A DNA stretch of 64,000 nt from Candidatus Onthovicinus excrementipullorum (GTDB lineage: Bacteria; Bacillota; Clostridia; Oscillospirales; Acutalibacteraceae). Each line of letters begins with the position of its first letter. Position 1 is the stretch's first letter. Below are positions 34,672 through 42,869 of this stretch, piece after piece. The DNA is taken from assembly GCA_018712345.1 (NCBI GenBank), contig DVHG01000025.1, positions 1 through 64,000 on the forward strand. The letters are read 5' to 3'. The notes under the pieces were generated by a model that was not told the origin of the DNA, did no database searches, and saw nothing but the letters and a program-made list of their open reading frames with translations. A program made the position numbers and the translations under genes.

Positions 34672-34853
34672 CCGGCTCCCCTGTGTAAGGGGAGCTGTCA
34701 CGCGTATGCGTGACTGAGGGGTTGTCGGCTAAATCCACCTGTTTTTTGCAAATCAAGTCGTATAGCAATCCCTCCACCGCCGTACGGCGGTCCCCCTCCC
34801 TTTACACAAAGGAGGCTTTGGCTGTACAAACTTTCGCGCCGTACCTTTCGGCT
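34672..34853 (+). repeat. Intergenic palindromic repeat family C, copy 2
   Basis: Near-identical to 28756-28940 except for the tip after GGGGAGCTG, where this copy has GTCACGCGTATGCGTGAC instead of GATTGGCCGTAGGCCAAG. Both are small palindromes, so the stem is conserved while its sequence differs, which is a compensatory pattern. The preceding 34570-34671 holds no gene I can support. Confidence 0.8.
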
Positions 34854-34908
34854 TCCCCTCGAGGGTGATTCCCCTGTTAGACGCAAAAGGTCTGTGTTTA
34901 TTTTTAGG

Positions 34909-34979
34909 CTTCCCCTTGAGGGTAATTCCCCTGTTAGGGGAAATGTCCGCGGAGCGGACAAAAGGGTGCCCGCCTGCGG
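34909..34979 (+). repeat. Intergenic repeat family B
   Basis: CTTCCCCTTGAGGGTAATTC, CCCTGTTAGGGGAAATGTCC and GCGGAGCGGACAAAAGGG repeat the segment embedded at 28528-28605. A truncated copy (CTTCCCCTCGAGGGTGATTC) lies just before it at 34852-34882. Short inner palindromes (CCCCTGTTAGGGG, GTCCGCGGAGCGGAC) suggest a folded unit. Confidence 0.75.
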
Positions 34980-35011
34980 TAGACGTTAAAGAATTCGCAC
35001 AAACAAATATT

Positions 35012-35155
35012 GGCTTCCCCTTGAGGGGAAGCTGTCGCCGTAAGGCGACTGATGAGGTGGGAAGCCAGCGCCTCGCATTCAGCCAGCGCAAAACGCACCA
35101 TGCCACCTCATCCGTCACGGCTTGCGCCGTGCCACCTTCCCCTCGAGGGGAAGGC
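35012..35155 (+). repeat. Intergenic palindromic repeat family A, copy 2
   Basis: A 144-bp unit from GGCTTCCCCTTGAGGGGAAG to CCTCGAGGGGAAGGC with the core GTCGCCGTAAGGCGAC, TGATGAGGTGG and its complementary CCACCTCATCCGTC. It forms one flank of the DUF559 gene. Confidence 0.85.
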
Positions 35156-35214
35156 TTATAAAAGTCTGTGCAAGTTTCTCCCCTTGAGGGGAAGGCTGTA
35201 AAGGCCTGTGCAAA

Positions 35215-35586
35215 TCAATCCTTCTTCCCCTTTGATAAACCCGAAATATGACGCAGTATATCGGTGCAGACGCCTTCAAAGTTCTGGTTTATATCCAGAT
35301 TGGAATATCTCAGGACGGTCAGCCCCAAGTGATGGAGGAAGGAATCACGCCTTGCATCGGCTTCCACTCCCGCAGCTTCATAATGCTGTGAGCCATCCAG
35401 TTCAATTACCAGTTTTGCTTCGGCGCAGTAAAAATCCACAATGCAGTGGCCGAGCACCTTTTGCCGGTTGAATGTAACGGGCAGGTTTTTTAAAAAATCG
35501 TACCATAAATGGCGTTCCTCTTTGGTCATGTTTTTGCGCAGATTTTGGGCATTTTCGGTTAATTTGGGGTTGTTCTGTTTGTTCAT
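35215..35586 (-). CDS. DUF559 domain protein (VSR/endonuclease-like)
   Basis: The 123-residue protein has the DUF559 core: NMTKEERHLWYDFLKN, FNRQKVLGHCIVDFYCAEAK, LVIELDGSQHYE and VLRYSNLDINQNFEGV. This is a small PD-(D/E)xK-type fold related to very-short-patch-repair endonucleases. Candidate catalytic residues are the Asp of VDFYC and the Glu/Asp of IELDG. GAGGT precedes the ATG on the minus strand. It stands alone between two copies of the family A repeat, an arrangement that suggests it may travel with, or be maintained alongside, these repeats. Its real substrate is not known. Confidence 0.85.
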   Translation of the reverse strand: MNKQNNPKLTENAQNLRKNMTKEERHLWYDFLKNLPVTFNRQKVLGHCIVDFYCAEAKLVIELDGSQHYEAAGVEADARRDSFLHHLGLTVLRYSNLDINQNFEGVCTDILRHISGLSKGKKD

Positions 35587-35668
35587 ATAAATACCTCATG
35601 CGTCACGAATTTTATAATTTTATTCCGGCTCCCATGGGGGGATCAAAAGTCCGTACATGTCTATTTTC

Positions 35669-35813
35669 GGCTTCCCCTTGAGGGGAAGCTGTCGCCGTAA
35701 GGCGACTGATGAGGTGGAAAGCCAGCGCCTCGCATTCAGCCAGCGTAAAACGTAGCAGAACACCTCATCCGTCTCGGCCTGCGGCCTCGCCACCTTCCCC
35801 TCAAGGGGAAGGC
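35669..35813 (+). repeat. Intergenic palindromic repeat family A, copy 3
   Basis: A 145-bp unit nearly identical to 35012-35155, with the other arm reading CTCGGCCTGCGGCCTCGCC. It lies 82 bp to the right of the DUF559 start, so the gene is bracketed by direct copies of the repeat. Confidence 0.85.
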
Positions 35814-35883
35814 TTGAATGGCCTGTGCGAATTTCTCCCCTAAAAAAGGCTGTAAAGGTTTGCACAAGCCCTTCCTACAAAAG

Positions 35884-35911
35884 AAAAAAGGGATCTGTAA
35901 ACCAGATCCCC
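35884..35911 (-). terminator. Terminator of murC-DUF6440 unit
   Basis: On the minus strand GGGATCTG and CAGATCCC form a stem followed by CTTTTTTCTT. It lies just after the DUF6440 stop. Confidence 0.8.
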
Positions 35912-35922
35912 TTGTCACACAT

Positions 35923-36120
35923 TTACCGGTTGACCACAGGGGAGACAACCGGTTTTCCGTCGCGGTCGAGCAGAGGCGTCAATCCGCCGGAATAGCCGGC
36001 GTAGTGGTACAGGTAATTCACGCCCGTCTCGCGGTCCACCCAGATCTCCATGCCGTCCATGGTGCCCTGTTCATAGACCTTTTCAAACCGTTTTTCCTTT
36101 TTATCCGTTTTATTAAACAT
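35923..36120 (-). CDS. DUF6440 family protein
   Basis: A 65-residue protein with RFEKVYEQG, WVDRETGVNYLYHYAGYSGG and LTPLLDRDGKPV, the DUF6440 signature common in Clostridia, function unknown. It has no membrane segment or signal peptide. It lies 38 bp downstream of murC on the same strand, with a terminator after it, so the two are probably one transcript. GGGAGGG (complement of about 36128-36135) serves as SD. Confidence 0.85.
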   Translation of the reverse strand: MFNKTDKKEKRFEKVYEQGTMDGMEIWVDRETGVNYLYHYAGYSGGLTPLLDRDGKPVVSPVVNR

Positions 36121-36158
36121 CCTGTTTTCCCTCCCGAAAGGCGGATGCGCCGGGGCGC

Positions 36159-37562
36159 TCAGCCCTCCTGCGCGCCCTGTGCACGGTACAGCTTCATCAT
36201 GATCTTGGCCGCCTTATAGATATCGCCGCAGCCGAGGGTGATCACCAGATCGCCCTCCTTGGCATGATCGACGATATACTGCGCGACCTCCTCAAACGTC
36301 TCAAACCAGACGCTGCCGGGGATCTTATCGGCCAGCTGCTGCGTGGTGATGCCGTAGGTGTTCCGCTCCCGCGAGCCCATGATCTGCGTCAGCACGGCGT
36401 GCTGCGGCATCTTGAGCGCGTCCGCAAAGTCCTCCAGCAGCATATACGTGCGGGAGAATGTGAACGGCTGGAATACGGCCCACACCTCGCGGTAGTCCAT
36501 TTCCAGCGCCGCGGTCAGCGTCACCTTGAGCTCCGCGGGGTGGTGAGCGTAGTCGTCCGCGATGGTCACGCCGTTGAACTTGCCCAGAATTTCAAAGCGG
36601 CGGCCCGCACCGCGGAAGCTTGCGATCGCATTCGTCAGCTGCTCCACGGTTACGCCGTTATAGTGGGCGGCGGCGATGGCCGCCAGCGAGTTATCCACAT
36701 TGTGAATACCGGGGATCGCAAGGGCGATGTGCCCCGCAAATTCCCCGCGGATATACAGGTCGTACTCCGGGAACGCCCCGTTGTAGAGCTGCACATTCAC
36801 GGCGCGGTAGTCGGCGCCCTCACTGGTGCCGAAGGTGATCCGGTCCTTCCCGGTGATGCCGTCCACGGCGCGCAGCGTCTTGGCGTCGTCCAGATTGTAG
36901 ATGACGGCGCGGGTGGCCATCTCCGCAAATTTATGGAAGGAGCGGATCAGGTTCTCCTCCGTCTTAAAATACTCCATGTGATCCTTGTCAATATTCAGGA
37001 TGACCGCCGTGTCCGGGGACAGGTGCAGGAAGGTGTCCTGATACTCGCACGCCTCGCACACCATGTTTTCACTGTGGCCCACCAGACCGTTGGAGTCGAT
37101 CATCGGCAGACGTCCGCCGATCACCGCGGAGGGGTCCTTATCGGCCAGAATCATGATCTGCGTCAGCAGGGAGGTGGTGGTCGTCTTACCGTGCGTGCCG
37201 CACACGGCGATGCAGTTGCCGTACATCCGCGTGATGGCCCCGAACAGCTCCGCCCGCTCAAAGATGGGGATGCCCATCTCCTTCGCCGCGCAGAGCTCCG
37301 GATTGTCACTGAGCAGCGCCGCCGTGTGCACAACCATCTCCGCGCCGCGCAGGTTCTCCGCGTGATGGCCCATGTAGACGGGGATGCCCAGGGACTTGAT
37401 GTGCTCCAGCGTGTCACTCGGGTTGTTGTCCGAGCCGGAGAGCGCGTACCCCTCCTCCAGCAGAATCTCCGCCAGCGGCGCCATTCCCGCACCGCCGATC
37501 CCGATCATGTGGACCCGCCGGGCCGTTTTTAAGAGTGTATCTATGTTCTGCACGTTATTCAA
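36159..37562 (-). CDS. murC: UDP-N-acetylmuramate-L-alanine ligase
   Basis: MurC adds L-alanine to UDP-MurNAc using ATP, the first peptide step of peptidoglycan precursor synthesis in the cytoplasm. The 467-residue protein has the N-terminal Rossmann motif MIGIGGAGMAPLAEILLEEG, the P-loop CGTHGKTTTTSLL (about residue 120), a central ATPase domain with ILNIDKDHMEYF, and the C-terminal Rossmann domain with DDYAHHPAELK and FQPFTFSRTY. The length is normal. It is divergent from the dpaAB genes, with a 196-bp intergenic region between. Confidence 0.97.
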   Translation of the reverse strand: MNNVQNIDTLLKTARRVHMIGIGGAGMAPLAEILLEEGYALSGSDNNPSDTLEHIKSLGIPVYMGHHAENLRGAEMVVHTAALLSDNPELCAAKEMGIPIFERAELFGAITRMYGNCIAVCGTHGKTTTTSLLTQIMILADKDPSAVIGGRLPMIDSNGLVGHSENMVCEACEYQDTFLHLSPDTAVILNIDKDHMEYFKTEENLIRSFHKFAEMATRAVIYNLDDAKTLRAVDGITGKDRITFGTSEGADYRAVNVQLYNGAFPEYDLYIRGEFAGHIALAIPGIHNVDNSLAAIAAAHYNGVTVEQLTNAIASFRGAGRRFEILGKFNGVTIADDYAHHPAELKVTLTAALEMDYREVWAVFQPFTFSRTYMLLEDFADALKMPQHAVLTQIMGSRERNTYGITTQQLADKIPGSVWFETFEEVAQYIVDHAKEGDLVITLGCGDIYKAAKIMMKLYRAQGAQEG

Positions 37563-37700
37563 CGTCTTTCACCCCAAAATCATATTGAACAATATTTCCA
37601 ATTGGTCTATTCTATATTATATTGCAAGCGGCGGAATAAATAAACACCTTTTTTACAAAATTTTCCCAAAGGGGGCGCTCTCCGCCGGGGCCGGTCCATG

Positions 37701-37729
37701 CACCCCATGGACGTCCGCTTCATACGATG
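37701..37729 (+). promoter_or_regulatory. Sigma-K-like promoter for dpaAB
   Basis: CACC (37701-37704), a 16-nt spacer and CATACGATG (37721-37729) closely fit the mother-cell sigma-K consensus (mACm-N16-CATAnnnTA, last base differing). Dipicolinate synthase genes are sigma-K targets in Bacillus and clostridia, so the match is in the expected place, 30 bp before the start codon. Confidence 0.55.
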
Positions 37730-37758
37730 GGGCAGAATGACTTTTTGGAGGAATCAGC

Positions 37759-38634
37759 TTGAACATACAGAACATATTGGTCTGCGGCGGGGACGAGCGC
37801 CAGCTCTACGCCGCCGGGGCCCTGACTCAAAGGGGATACAGTGTATCCGTTTTTGGATTTGAAAAGAGCCGCCGCGCACAGGCGTTCCGCCAGGTGGAGC
37901 ATCTGGCGGCCGAACTGGCCGGCTGTGACGCCGTGGTGCTTCCGCTCCCGGTGAGCCGTGACGGGCAACGGCTCAGTCTGCCGCTCTCGGACGGGGCGGT
38001 CCCGCTGGACACGATGTTACAGGCCGTTCACGCGGGGCAGATCGTGTTTGGCGGCGTGCTCGGCGGCCCGTTCCGCGCGGCACTGGAGGAGCGCGGGGCA
38101 AAAGTGCTCGACTACTACGCGCAGGAGGAGCTCATCACCGCCAACGCGGTGCCCACGGCGGAGGGGACGCTCAAGGTTATCATTGAGTCCACGCCCGGGA
38201 TGGTCCAGTGGAGCCATGCGGCCGTGACCGGATTTGGCCGCACGGCAAAGGCGATCGTCCGCGTGCTCTCCGGCGTGGGGGCAAATGTGACGGTCTTTGC
38301 CCGGAAGAGCACGGATTGGGCGCAGGCACAGGCATGGGGCTGCACGGCCTGCCCGTTCCAGAATCTGCCGGCGCTGGCCGGGACGTTTGATTTTATCGTC
38401 AACACCGTTCCCGCGTGCGTGATTGACAGCCCCATCCTCAAACGCATGCACCCGGACTGCCCGGTGATCGATATCGCCTCACCGCCCGGAGGGGTGGACA
38501 GGATCGCGGCGGAGGAATGCGGCATCCGCGTAATCCCCGCCCTCTCCCTGCCCGGCAAATACGCGCCAAAGACGGCGGGGGAGATCATCGGGGAGACCGT
38601 GGCCAATTTGATACAGGGGGAGGAACAGGCATGA
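37759..38634 (+). CDS. dpaA: Dipicolinate synthase subunit A
   Basis: The 291-residue protein matches DpaA/SpoVFA, an NAD(P)-dependent oxidoreductase-like subunit. With DpaB it makes dipicolinic acid in the mother cell for loading into the spore core. Visible features are an N-terminal nucleotide-binding-like domain (ILVCGGDERQLYAAGAL), LPLPVSRDG, a second Rossmann domain (VTGFGRTAKAIVRVLSGVGA) and PVIDIASPPGG with LPGKYAPKTAGEI. The start is TTG with GGAGG 8 nt upstream. The stop overlaps dpaB by 4 nt. Its presence marks the organism as a spore former. Confidence 0.93.
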   Translation: MNIQNILVCGGDERQLYAAGALTQRGYSVSVFGFEKSRRAQAFRQVEHLAAELAGCDAVVLPLPVSRDGQRLSLPLSDGAVPLDTMLQAVHAGQIVFGGVLGGPFRAALEERGAKVLDYYAQEELITANAVPTAEGTLKVIIESTPGMVQWSHAAVTGFGRTAKAIVRVLSGVGANVTVFARKSTDWAQAQAWGCTACPFQNLPALAGTFDFIVNTVPACVIDSPILKRMHPDCPVIDIASPPGGVDRIAAEECGIRVIPALSLPGKYAPKTAGEIIGETVANLIQGEEQA

Positions 38635-39203
38635 GCAAGCTCAAGGCGGGGTTCGCCCTGTGCGGTTCGTTCTGCACGTTTTCCAAGGCGATCGCCCAGA
38701 TGGAATACCTGCGGGGGCAGGGGATTGACCTGTTCCCCATCATGAGCCAGAACGCCTATGAGACGGATACGCGCTTTGGCCGCGCGTCCGACTTTGTGGA
38801 GAAGATCGAGGCGCTCTGTGGGCATCCGATCATCCATACGATTGAGGCCGCGGAGCCGATCGGGCCAAAAAAGATGTTTGATATCCTCATTATTGAGCCG
38901 TGCACCGGCAATACCATCGGGAAGATGGCATGTGGCATTACGGATACGTCCGTCACAATGGCGGCCAAATCCCATCTGCGTAACGCCAGACCGGTGCTGA
39001 TCGCCGTATCCACAAACGATGCGCTCGGCGCCGCGGGCAAGAATATCGGGCAGCTGCTCAATTATAAGAACATCTATTTTGTCCCCATGCGGCAGGACGA
39101 TTCGGCCAAAAAGCCGCGCTCCATTGTGGCGGATTTCACCATGACGGAGGACGCCATCCACGCGGCACTCAACGGGGAGCAGATCCAGCCGATTCTCATG
39201 TGA
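38631..39203 (+). CDS. dpaB: Dipicolinate synthase subunit B
   Basis: A 190-residue flavoprotein-like (flavodoxin/Dfp-fold) protein matching DpaB/SpoVFB. It shows GFALCGSFCTFSKAI, FPIMSQNAYETDTRFG, PCTGNTIGKMACGITDT, VTMAAKSHLRNARPVLIAVS and IYFVPMRQDDSAKKP. ATG 38631 overlaps the dpaA stop and is preferred to the long upstream ORF reading into dpaA. A strong terminator follows, closing a two-gene sporulation operon. Confidence 0.95.
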   Translation: MSKLKAGFALCGSFCTFSKAIAQMEYLRGQGIDLFPIMSQNAYETDTRFGRASDFVEKIEALCGHPIIHTIEAAEPIGPKKMFDILIIEPCTGNTIGKMACGITDTSVTMAAKSHLRNARPVLIAVSTNDALGAAGKNIGQLLNYKNIYFVPMRQDDSAKKPRSIVADFTMTEDAIHAALNGEQIQPILM

Positions 39204-39213
39204 GGCAGGTGTG

Positions 39214-39265
39214 AACACGCCCGCTGCGGACCCATTTTCAAGGGTCTGCGGCGGGCGTGTTTTTG
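39214..39265 (+). terminator. Terminator after dpaB
   Basis: AACACGCCCGC, TGCGGACCC and their complements GGGTCTGCG, GCGGGCGTGTT form a long stem followed by TTTTTG, directly after the operon. Confidence 0.9.
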
Positions 39266-39372
39266 TGTTGCCCATTCCGGGCAGGGGCGATCTTAAATAT
39301 TGGGTCAATGCCAGTAAAAATCCATGTGATAAACGGGCGAATTTGCGTTCAAAATCAATGGGAGGTGAGACG

Positions 39373-39912
39373 ATGCGCGATTTTATCAAGGTCATGGGTA
39401 TTTTATGGACCGGTATACTGGTTGCCGTTTTCATCTATCCCTGCCTGCATGAAGCGGGCCATATGATCGCGGCACTGTTGGCGGGGGCAGAGGTGGCAGA
39501 TGTCCAACTGCTGCCGTTGCCCAGCATCCTGTGCAATATAAAAAATGTCGGCGCTGTTGGGCAGGTGTTTATTGGGCTGGCGGGAATGATTGTTCCGGCC
39601 CTTTTTTCACTTCTCTGCCGGATATCGCCCTTTTATTTTTGGTATGCCATAGTTGTACTGCGGGGAATCTGCCTGCTTTCATTGATAATTTCCGGCGTGG
39701 CAATCGTTCTGTTCCAGCTTGGTATACCGATAGAAAATGAGGATATGACAGGAGTCCTGTCTGTGTGGCCGGGTGGATGGCCGGTATTATCGTTCCTGCT
39801 ATTGCTCCTTGGCGGATTGCTTGTTAAAAAAATTGTGGCGGAGCACCCGGTGGCGCGTTGCCTCGACTATTTTCATATCGACATCGCAGTGAAAAAACGG
39901 GAAGGAGCTTAA
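39373..39912 (+). CDS. Small M50-like membrane protein with HEAGH motif
   Basis: This 179-residue protein has four or five hydrophobic segments. Its first carries YPCLHEAGHMIAALLAGAEV, an HExxH zinc motif of the kind found in site-2-protease (M50) relatives. A second characteristic M50 motif (NxxPxxxxDG) is not visible, so it may be a reduced relative or have a non-proteolytic role. ATG 39373 follows GGGAGGTGAG at 5-6 nt; the upstream portion of the frame overlaps the dpaB terminator and is rejected. It is single-gene, with AT-rich DNA downstream. Confidence 0.65.
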   Translation: MRDFIKVMGILWTGILVAVFIYPCLHEAGHMIAALLAGAEVADVQLLPLPSILCNIKNVGAVGQVFIGLAGMIVPALFSLLCRISPFYFWYAIVVLRGICLLSLIISGVAIVLFQLGIPIENEDMTGVLSVWPGGWPVLSFLLLLLGGLLVKKIVAEHPVARCLDYFHIDIAVKKREGA

Positions 39913-40141
39913 TAATTTTATTATTTTAAGTGTAATTAAAACAAATATAACACTAAATTTAATAAATAAGCATCAGTTAATATAACACAACTTGGCGTCG
40001 CAATAAAGTTTTTGGTCAATGTTTGTGAATGTTTTTTGGGCTTTTATCTTTGCTTTTCATTTGAGTTTTGATAAAAAAGTGCAAAAAACGAGTAAATGCA
40101 TGCTGAAATTACATTTTTGTTCATAAAACACCAGTGAATTA

Positions 40142-40170
40142 TTGACAACAATTTTGAAGTGAGATATACT
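40142..40170 (+). promoter_or_regulatory. Strong promoter upstream of the tad cluster
   Basis: TTGACA (40142-40147), 17 nt, TATACT (40165-40170) is nearly consensus. It lies in the AT-rich 39913-40538 gap and would give an untranslated leader of about 360 nt before tadZ. A small GGCCT/AGGCC hairpin is seen near 40419-40437, but no riboswitch is recognised. Confidence 0.65.
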
Positions 40171-40538
40171 AATTTTACGAATTTAAAATCAATTCTTTAT
40201 GTTGTGAATATTTATAGATTAATAATCAAAATAATTTGTGATTCATTAGATATCCCGAAATTTGATCAAAGAGGTGTATGCCGGTAGAGTATTGGTAGAA
40301 AAAAAGTGTTGTATTACCATATTTTACGTATAAATTTTTTGCCGGGCAGATGTATAACTCCGGCGTATTGTTGCCCTCCGTGGATTCGGCTTTCACCGGA
40401 ACGGCATTATCTTCGGCTGGCCTGTGACGTAGGCCTTAACCATCATAAATAACGGGAAAATTTCATTAATCATTAAATTTAATCTAAAACTGACAGATCT
40501 GGAATTCTGTCTGATAATGGAGAAGGGTGACTTGAGCT

Positions 40539-41600
40539 GTGAGGATCAAACTTGCAATACTGGAAAAAGATCAACGCTATTTGGAAAGGATAGTATCTGT
40601 TTTTAGTACGAAGTATGCAGATAAGTTTGAAATTTACTCGTTTACAGATGTTGCAATGGCGATGTCCACACTCGACAGCGCACGGATTGACGTGTTCGTG
40701 GCCAGTGATGCGTTTGATATTGATGTTACTGCCATCCCCAAGCGCTGTGGATTTACATATTTCGCAGATTCGGCGGATATTGACATCATTCGTGATCAGC
40801 GTGCCATCTGCAAATTTCAAAAAGCGGATTTGATTTATAAGCAAATTCTTGGTATTTATTCTGAAAAGGCCGGCAGCACATCCGGATTAAAGCTGGGGGA
40901 TGAAAGTGCGAAAATTCTGGCGTTCTGTTCCGCTGGGGGCGGTACAGGCTCCTCTTCAATGGCGGCCTCTGCAGCGATCTATTTTGCCGGTAAAGGCCAA
41001 AGAGTTCTGTATCTTAATCTTGAAAAATTCGGCTCGTCCGACGATTTTTTTACTGCTGAAGGGCAGTTTGATATGAGTGATATTATTTTTGCGCTCAAAA
41101 GTCAGAAGACCAACCTGCCGCTGAAGCTGGAAAGCTGTGTCAAACAGGACAGGCACGGCGTATATTTTTATTCGCGACCCAAGGTGGCGCTGGATATGTA
41201 TGAGCTGACAGCCAACGATACGATCAGACTGATTGAGGAGACGGCGCTTTCAGGGCATTATGATGAAGTGATTCTGGATATGGACTTTTCTCTGGACAGC
41301 GACTTCCTGCGAATATTTCGCCAGGTCCACGCGCTGGTATGGGTGGGCGATGGCTCGGAAATTTCCAATGGAAAGGTACAGAGAGCTTATCAGGCGCTTT
41401 CGATTGCGGAACAGGGAAATGATTCGCCTTTAATGAATAGATTGTGCTTTATTTATAATAAATTCAGCAATAAGACAAGCAGAACAATCGAAGGGATCAA
41501 TTTCAGGAATGTCGGCGGCGCACCGCGGTATGAGCATGCCAGTACAGAGCAGGTGTTAGAACAGCTGAGCAAAATGGAGATGTTTGATAAAATACTGTAA
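40539..41600 (+). CDS. tadZ: TadZ/CpaE-like pilus localisation ATPase
   Basis: The 353-residue protein has an N-terminal atypical receiver domain (IKLAILEKDQRYLERIVSVF) and a C-terminal ParA/MinD-like ATPase domain, the layout of TadZ/CpaE proteins that place the Tad apparatus at the membrane. The P-loop reads SAGGGTGSSSMA and lacks the usual lysine after the second Gly, so ATP hydrolysis is doubtful. The switch strand VILDMDFSLDSDF is retained. The start is GTG 40539 after AAGGGTGA. It is the first gene of the cluster, 8-17 bp before tadA, so co-expression is expected. Confidence 0.8.
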   Translation: MRIKLAILEKDQRYLERIVSVFSTKYADKFEIYSFTDVAMAMSTLDSARIDVFVASDAFDIDVTAIPKRCGFTYFADSADIDIIRDQRAICKFQKADLIYKQILGIYSEKAGSTSGLKLGDESAKILAFCSAGGGTGSSSMAASAAIYFAGKGQRVLYLNLEKFGSSDDFFTAEGQFDMSDIIFALKSQKTNLPLKLESCVKQDRHGVYFYSRPKVALDMYELTANDTIRLIEETALSGHYDEVILDMDFSLDSDFLRIFRQVHALVWVGDGSEISNGKVQRAYQALSIAEQGNDSPLMNRLCFIYNKFSNKTSRTIEGINFRNVGGAPRYEHASTEQVLEQLSKMEMFDKIL

Positions 41601-41617
41601 ATTGGCAGGTGGTTGGG

Positions 41618-42856
41618 GTGACATTTGAGCAGGAGCAGGAATTGGTAGCAGCGATTAAACAATATGTTACAGAAAATATTCCGCTCAGCCAGATCAGCGA
41701 TGAGGAACTGCAGGAACAGGTTGAGCAAATAGCAGCTCAGAAGATCGGCGGAGCATACTGTCCCATTGACCAGAGGGTATCTATCGTAGAACAGGTCTAC
41801 AGTTCGATCCGCGGATTCGGCCTGCTGGATTCCATTATGAAGGACGACACCATTACAGAAGTCATGATCAACGGTCCGGACCACATTTTTATTGAGCAGG
41901 ACGGTCGTCTGTTCAGGCTTGAAAAAAAATTTGAGAGCCAGCGCCGTCTTGAGGACATCATCCAGCGGATTGTGGGTTTGGCAGGCCGCGAAGTGAATCA
42001 GGCGAATCCTATATGTGACACTCGGCTCCCGGACGGATCGCGCGTCAATGTTGTTCTGCCTCCGATCGCGCTCTGCGGACCAACTGTAACGATTCGAAAG
42101 TTTTCCAAAACACCCATGACGATCGAAAAGCTGATTGAATATGGTTCATTGACGCAGGAAATTGCGGATAAGCTGAAGATTCTGGTTCAGGCAAAATACA
42201 ATATTTTCATAAGCGGAGGCACCGGAAGCGGAAAAACCACGTTTTTAAATGCGCTTTCCAATTACATCCCCGGGGATGAACGCGTGATTACCATTGAGGA
42301 TTCTGCGGAGCTTCAAATTGCCCATATTGAAAATCTCGTCAGTCTTGAAACGCGCAATGCCAACGCCTCCGGAGCGGGGCAGATCACCATCCGCGATCTG
42401 ATCAAATCCTCCCTGCGTATGCGGCCTGAGCGGATCATCGTCGGCGAGGTGCGCGGCGGAGAGGCGCTTGATATGCTTCAGGCCATGAATACCGGCCACG
42501 ACGGTTCGCTGTCCACAGGCCACGCGAACTCCCCGGAGGATATGCTCAGCCGTCTGGAGACGATGGTGCTGCAGGGCGCGTCGGGCCTTCCGCTGGAGGC
42601 AATCCGCCAGCAGATCGCCTCCGCGGTCGATATTATTATCCATCTTTCCCGCCTGCGGGATAAATCGAGAAAAACCATGGAGATCACAGAGGTTGTCGGC
42701 TATGAAAATGGAGAAATTATTTTAAACCCTCTGTATGTGTTTGAGGAGGATGAAAACACTTCTCTTTCCAGAGTATCGGGCAGTCTGAAGCGGACAAAAA
42801 ATAAGCTTCGGAATGATTTCAAGCTGAAGCTTTCCGGGATTGTAGAGGAGATATAA
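41618..42856 (+). CDS. tadA: TadA/CpaF secretion ATPase
   Basis: This 412-residue type II/IV secretion ATPase powers Tad pilus assembly at the cytoplasmic membrane. It has an N-terminal helical domain, ITEVMINGPDHIFIEQDGRL, RLPDGSRVNVVLPPIA, Walker A ISGGTGSGKTTFLNALS, an Asp box around ITIEDSAELQI, Walker B RIIVGEVRGGEALDML and the His box TGHDGSLSTGHANS. Two GTG starts are possible (41609 and 41618); the second has AGGTGG in front and is chosen. All catalytic motifs are intact, unlike the preceding TadZ. Confidence 0.94.
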   Translation: MTFEQEQELVAAIKQYVTENIPLSQISDEELQEQVEQIAAQKIGGAYCPIDQRVSIVEQVYSSIRGFGLLDSIMKDDTITEVMINGPDHIFIEQDGRLFRLEKKFESQRRLEDIIQRIVGLAGREVNQANPICDTRLPDGSRVNVVLPPIALCGPTVTIRKFSKTPMTIEKLIEYGSLTQEIADKLKILVQAKYNIFISGGTGSGKTTFLNALSNYIPGDERVITIEDSAELQIAHIENLVSLETRNANASGAGQITIRDLIKSSLRMRPERIIVGEVRGGEALDMLQAMNTGHDGSLSTGHANSPEDMLSRLETMVLQGASGLPLEAIRQQIASAVDIIIHLSRLRDKSRKTMEITEVVGYENGEIILNPLYVFEEDENTSLSRVSGSLKRTKNKLRNDFKLKLSGIVEEI

Positions 42857-42869
42857 GGAGCGGGGCGTT

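Noticed and set aside
36264-37532. 422-codon plus-strand ORF
   Set aside because: It is antisense to murC, which has complete family motifs.
38115-39434. 439-codon minus-strand ORF
   Set aside because: It is antisense to dpaA and dpaB and crosses their terminator.
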